The notes under the pieces are model-generated. The model worked only from the letters and a program-made list of their open reading frames with translations. It made no database searches and was not told where the DNA came from. Made by a program: the position numbers and the translations under genes. A DNA stretch of 64,000 nt, from positions 15,820,744 to 15,884,743 of the forward strand of contig NC_133491.1 of NCBI RefSeq assembly GCF_025370935.1, written 5' to 3'. Positions 60,622-64,000 of this stretch are shown piece after piece; the stretch's first letter is position 1, and the number at the start of each line of letters is the position of its first letter. Source of the DNA: Choristoneura fumiferana. Taxonomy: Eukaryota > Arthropoda > Insecta > Lepidoptera > Tortricidae.

Positions 60622-61305
60622 CTAGAAAGTTGCCAGCTTTGAATAACAATGCAGTCCGGGGATTCGGGGAAATTCGTTACTCGATTAAGGTATTACATAT
60701 TTTTTTCTATTTTAGAGGGATTTAAATTGTATTGAGCATCTATTGACTAAGTTTCACTGGATAGTTTTGATCAAGAAAATTTTGTATCTTTGATTTTGAC
60801 GTAAAGTTTAAAAGTTTACAATGTATAACAATACATGTGTTTTATTTTCACGGCTTACGTTAAAAAGGTCTAGATGGACGTAAGAGCAAGTTCGTTCGCA
60901 AACTTGTGTCATAGCGAATTTTTTCCCTCGTGTGTCTTTCGGTCATGTTCACCATTTAGCGAACATGACTGAACAGAACTTGCTCGGACATCTGTCTGAC
61001 ACTTTGAGAGGTATATATAAGAGATCACTCTAGTAACGTAACGTTGTTGTCACTGGTCAGGCCTAAACCAGAGAAGAATCTGTTTTTCTTTTTCATTATT
61101 TGTATGACTGCATTATTATTCAAAAATTGAAAGTATGTGCTTAAAACCATCCCCAAAAGCTCGGGATGTGCTTTTTATACAGTGTTAAGGTTTTCAATAT
61201 ACTGTTACTGTGCTTATTAGAGGTAATTTTAAAATTGTATTAAAAATACCTCACGATATACCTGAACCAATTACTGTACAAATCGTATTTCTAATAATAC
61301 TGCTA
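60622..61305. other. Stretch upstream of the first visible lap exon
   Basis: No lap exon ending in the required phase was found. GAGCAAGTTC (60883) and GAACTTGCTC (60976) form a short inverted pair. Confidence 0.4.
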
Positions 61306-62515
61306 ATTATGAATTGGTTATTTGAGTCTTTTTGTATTTTTTTATTTCAACTCCAATTTGTTACTTTTACGGGTATCCGTGAAACCATATCGAAAATACA
61401 AACTGAGACATGGATGCACAGAAAAACCAGAAAAAGAGACCAGCGCTGGGAATCGAACCCAGGTCCTCAGCAATCCGTGCTGCGTGCTTTAACCCTACAC
61501 CACCGCTGGACAGGAAATTTAGACACGAAATTTTTCCTACGCATACATAATCTCAGGTTGCTTATTTCTACTACGCTACTTATGCAGCAGCACTAGCGAC
61601 ATCTATGTTTTTCGCTCTCAACGAGAGACGTCACATTCTATCGGAACCAACCGCTCACCCAGACAAGAGATGTCGCTACTAAGCAATCAAATTATGATTG
61701 GTTATTTGGAGTCTTTTGTATTTTTATTTCAACTCCAAATTTGTTACTTTTACGGGTATCCCGTGAAACCATATCGAAAATACAACTGAGACATGGATGC
61801 ACAGAAAAACCAGAAAAAGAGACCAGCGCTGGGAATCGAACCCAGGTCCTCAGCAATCCGTGCTGCGTGCTTTAACCTACACCACCGCTGGACAGGAATT
61901 TAGACACGAATTTTCCTACGCATACATATCTCAGGTTGCTTATTTCTACTACGGGCACTTATGCAGCAGCACTAGCGACATCTATGTTTTTTCGCTCTCA
62001 ACGAGAGACGTCACATTCTATCGGAACCAACCGCTCACCCAGACAAGAGATGTCGCTACTAAGCAATCAAATTATGATTGGTTTATTTGGAGTCTTTTTG
62101 TATTTTTTATTTCAACTCCAAATTTGTTACTTTTACGGGTATCCCGTGAAACCATATCGAAAATACAAACTGAGACATGGATGCACAAAATACAAAAAGA
62201 CTCCAAATAACCAATCATAATTTGATTGCTTAGTAGCGACATCTCTTGTCTGGGTGAGCGGTTGGTTCCGATAGAATGTGACGTCTCTCGTTGAGAGCGA
62301 AAAAACATAGATGTCGCTAGTGCTGCTGCATAAGTAGCGTAGTAGAAATAAGCACCTGAGATATGTATGCGTAGGAAAAATTCGTGTCTAAATTCCTGTC
62401 CAGCGGTGGTGTAGGGGTTAAAGCACGCAGCACGGATTGCTGAGGACCTGGGTTCGATTCCCAGCGCTGGTCTCTTTTTCTGGTTTTTCTGTGCATCCAT
62501 GTCTCAGTTTGTATT
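61306..62515. repeat. Tandem and inverted array of SINE-2, about 380-bp unit
   Basis: Units start at about 61306, 61691 and 62071 (the third only about 115 bp), then the same element continues inverted at 62187-62515. Inside each, AGCGCTGGGAATCGAACCCA (inverse of a tRNA box B) and the CTACACCACCGCTGGACAGG region give a tRNA-like head. In the inverted copy this reads GTGGTGTAGGGGTT ... GGGTTCGATTCCCAGC on the + strand. The copies differ mainly by 1-2 base indels in homopolymers. Confidence 0.88.
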
Positions 62516-63390
62516 TCGAAATACTGCTAGTGCTATATAATACACTATACCGCTTTTGAATACTTTGCATTAGTTCTATGAAACTGTGAAATTGTGAATA
62601 AAACTGAGGAAACCGTAAAGAATATGTCAACAATTTTCTATAGATTTACAGTTTCTTAATACCAATGTATATCAATACTTATTTTCTTAATAAATTACAC
62701 AAAAATAATAAGATTAGAAAAATGAGTACAAGACGTTTGATGTTACTAATAATTAACTGTTAATTTCAATTAAGTCACAAATTACAAAAGTTAAGTAACA
62801 TTTAGACACAAAGTAAAAAAATTAAAGACGTACTATTTTTTTAAAACTACTAACTGCTGTACTCATACACATAAATTAATTACATAGCTTTTTTTATAGT
62901 TTTATAAAACAGAGCTGGTTAAATTTTCAACATAGCTAATTTACCAAAAATATCTAACTAAGAATTTTGGTTAGTTTTTTTTTAAATGCTTTTAAAAAGG
63001 TTTTCTCTCAATATTATTGTTCGTTTTACCATAGATCTCATTATTTCTATGAACAACGTGAAATTTACTTTTGAATTCGTATCAAATTAAATTACACAAG
63101 TTTAAAAAGATTAATGGACAAACTTCATAGTGGTCAATTGAATTTGCAATTTTTATATAAACTGACAACTTTACAGGATTATTATATAATGAACACAACC
63201 TAACCTAAACCAATCTCTGTGTATCAAAAAAGTTCATGCTATTCGCTGGGTGCAAAGTAGGAGGTGGGGGAACCACGAATCGATCGCAGCGCGCGCCGTG
63301 GCCAAACAAGGAACTTTTCGGCGGACCAACTGTCACTATTTACTAGTGAAATTTACGTATTCGTGCATTATTAAGCAAAAATAAATAAAT
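62516..63390. other. AT-rich stretch
   Basis: No exon recognised. A short GC-rich patch at 63255-63320 (GGAGGTGGGGGAACCACGAA, GCAGCGCGCGCCGTGGCC) precedes the THAP ORF and could be promoter sequence. Confidence 0.4.
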
Positions 63391-63504
63391 ATGCGCCACG
63401 AAACCTGCTGCGTAGTTAACTGCAAGAACAATGGCAAAAACAGTGATCAAAAATTCTATAAATTTCCACAAGAAAGATGTTTTGTATGGCGTCGATGTCA
63501 CTGA
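63391..63504 (+). CDS. THAP-type zinc-finger N-terminus, truncated (37 codons)
   Basis: ATG then RHETCCVVNCKNNGKNSDQK and FYKFPQERCFVWRRCH before a TGA. The Cys-X4-Cys-type pair (CCVVNC) near the N-terminus, the FYKFP block (matching the FHRFP motif) and the following Trp are the first half of a THAP C2CH DNA-binding domain. The later Cys/His pair is missing. Either this is the first exon of a spliced gene with a donor hidden before the TGA, or a broken copy, perhaps transposon-derived. THAP domains occur in P-element-type transposases and in host regulators. The rest is not visible in the remaining 500 bp. Confidence 0.6.
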   Translation: MRHETCCVVNCKNNGKNSDQKFYKFPQERCFVWRRCH

Positions 63505-64000
63505 AGTTTGACGAATTACACGAGCTTCAATGGTGGCTCATTATGAATTTATGATTTTAACTAGTTTCTTTTACATCTTGGACATATTGAGCCAAAATTA
63601 ATGGTTTTCCTTTTATTATTGTTTGTGGCTGGAAAGCGATGTCGTATAGTGTGCTCGGAATCCAGTTTTTATAATTAATTTGGCCATGTTTAACTGAAAA
63701 TACACAAAAGGCTGCATTACTAACGACTTACTACAGTCATAAATACTCATCTGCAATATATATGAAATGCGTTATTCGATCAAATTTGTTTATTGTATTA
63801 CTTCTCGTGAAGACACTCATGAGAAAGTCCGTTCCTGAAATTAATTGATTAAATTACGATATTTCATTGAAATTATTTGTCTGTTTCCTTAATCTTCGTA
63901 GTGACAGCCAGCCATTTGATATTTCAAAGTCCGCCGTAATTGTAACCGCTAGTTGGCGCTGTCATCGCGCACCCAGCGAATTACCTATTTCACCCAAAAT
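63505..64000. other. Window end, no gene assigned
   Basis: No continuation of the THAP domain was found. GCACCCAGCGAAT at 63969-63981 is the exact inverse of ATTCGCTGGGTGC at 63241-63253. Confidence 0.4.

Noticed and set aside
61210..62633. Overlapping frames of 70-142 codons on both strands
   Set aside because: Translations of the SINE-2 array; the same peptide appears in several frames because the unit is repeated.
1..64000. CRISPR array, bacterial operons or integrated virus genome
   Set aside because: No regularly spaced identical short repeats with unique spacers, no Shine-Dalgarno-led gene runs, and no viral gene set; all repeats fit eukaryotic mobile elements.
60622..64000. ANTH-domain exons of lap upstream of 60621
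   Set aside because: I looked for minus-strand exons ending in the required phase with a GT donor and found none with AP180/CALM text; they probably lie beyond the window.

Overview
The window reads as AT-rich nuclear DNA of an insect, most likely a moth or butterfly. It has small exons separated by kilobase introns, canonical GT-AG splice sites, tRNA-derived SINEs, LINE 3' ends with short simple-sequence tails, and very many short foldback elements. The lepidopteran placement is inference: several repeats (the CCCGCGGCTTC and GTTCCGG families, and SINEs ending in GATGATGATG) match families I know from Lepidoptera. No bacterial operon, CRISPR array or free-standing tRNA/rRNA gene was seen.

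Region by region. 1-12.7 kb holds no convincing host gene. It carries a decayed Ty1/copia element (3.07-5.81 kb) with a LINE tail inserted in its integrase, an 873-bp terminal-inverted-repeat element with a 9-bp target duplication (6.32-7.19 kb), a 773-bp TIR element inside a LINE tail (10.91-11.68 kb), SINE pieces and foldbacks. 12.7-20 kb is a tandem gene duplication on the + strand: two paralogous two-exon genes (A, 258 aa; B, 327 aa) for predicted secreted, Lys/His/Tyr-rich proteins with an IIIPKD-type tandem repeat that has expanded in B. 21.4-22.6 kb holds a third small secreted-protein gene (C, 85 aa) with the same layout: a short hydrophobic exon 1, a phase-1 intron, and one terminal exon. 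22.6-30.6 kb is repeats and AT-rich sequence.

30.7-42.6 kb is a complete minus-strand alpha-SNAP gene. Its six exons assemble into 879 nt and 292 aa, with introns full of MITEs, a LINE reverse-transcriptase fragment and SINEs, two of which abut splice sites. 42.6-51 kb is intergenic, with foldbacks, a hAT-like insertion and one unassigned ORF. 51.0-60.6 kb holds the last six coding exons I could assemble of a minus-strand AP180/CALM (like-AP180, PICALM) clathrin-adaptor gene; its N-terminal ANTH part lies outside or was not found. 61.3-62.5 kb is a tandem-plus-inverted array of a tRNA-derived repeat. 63.39 kb has a short THAP-type zinc-finger ORF.

Alpha-SNAP (with NSF, disassembles SNARE complexes) and AP180/CALM (clathrin coat assembly and SNARE cargo sorting) both act in vesicle traffic and sit head-to-tail on one strand. 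Adjacency alone does not show co-regulation. The most informative signals are the expanding repeat in the secreted-protein pair and several nested insertions whose target duplications or empty sites can be read inside this window. I did not find a clearly new multi-gene system.
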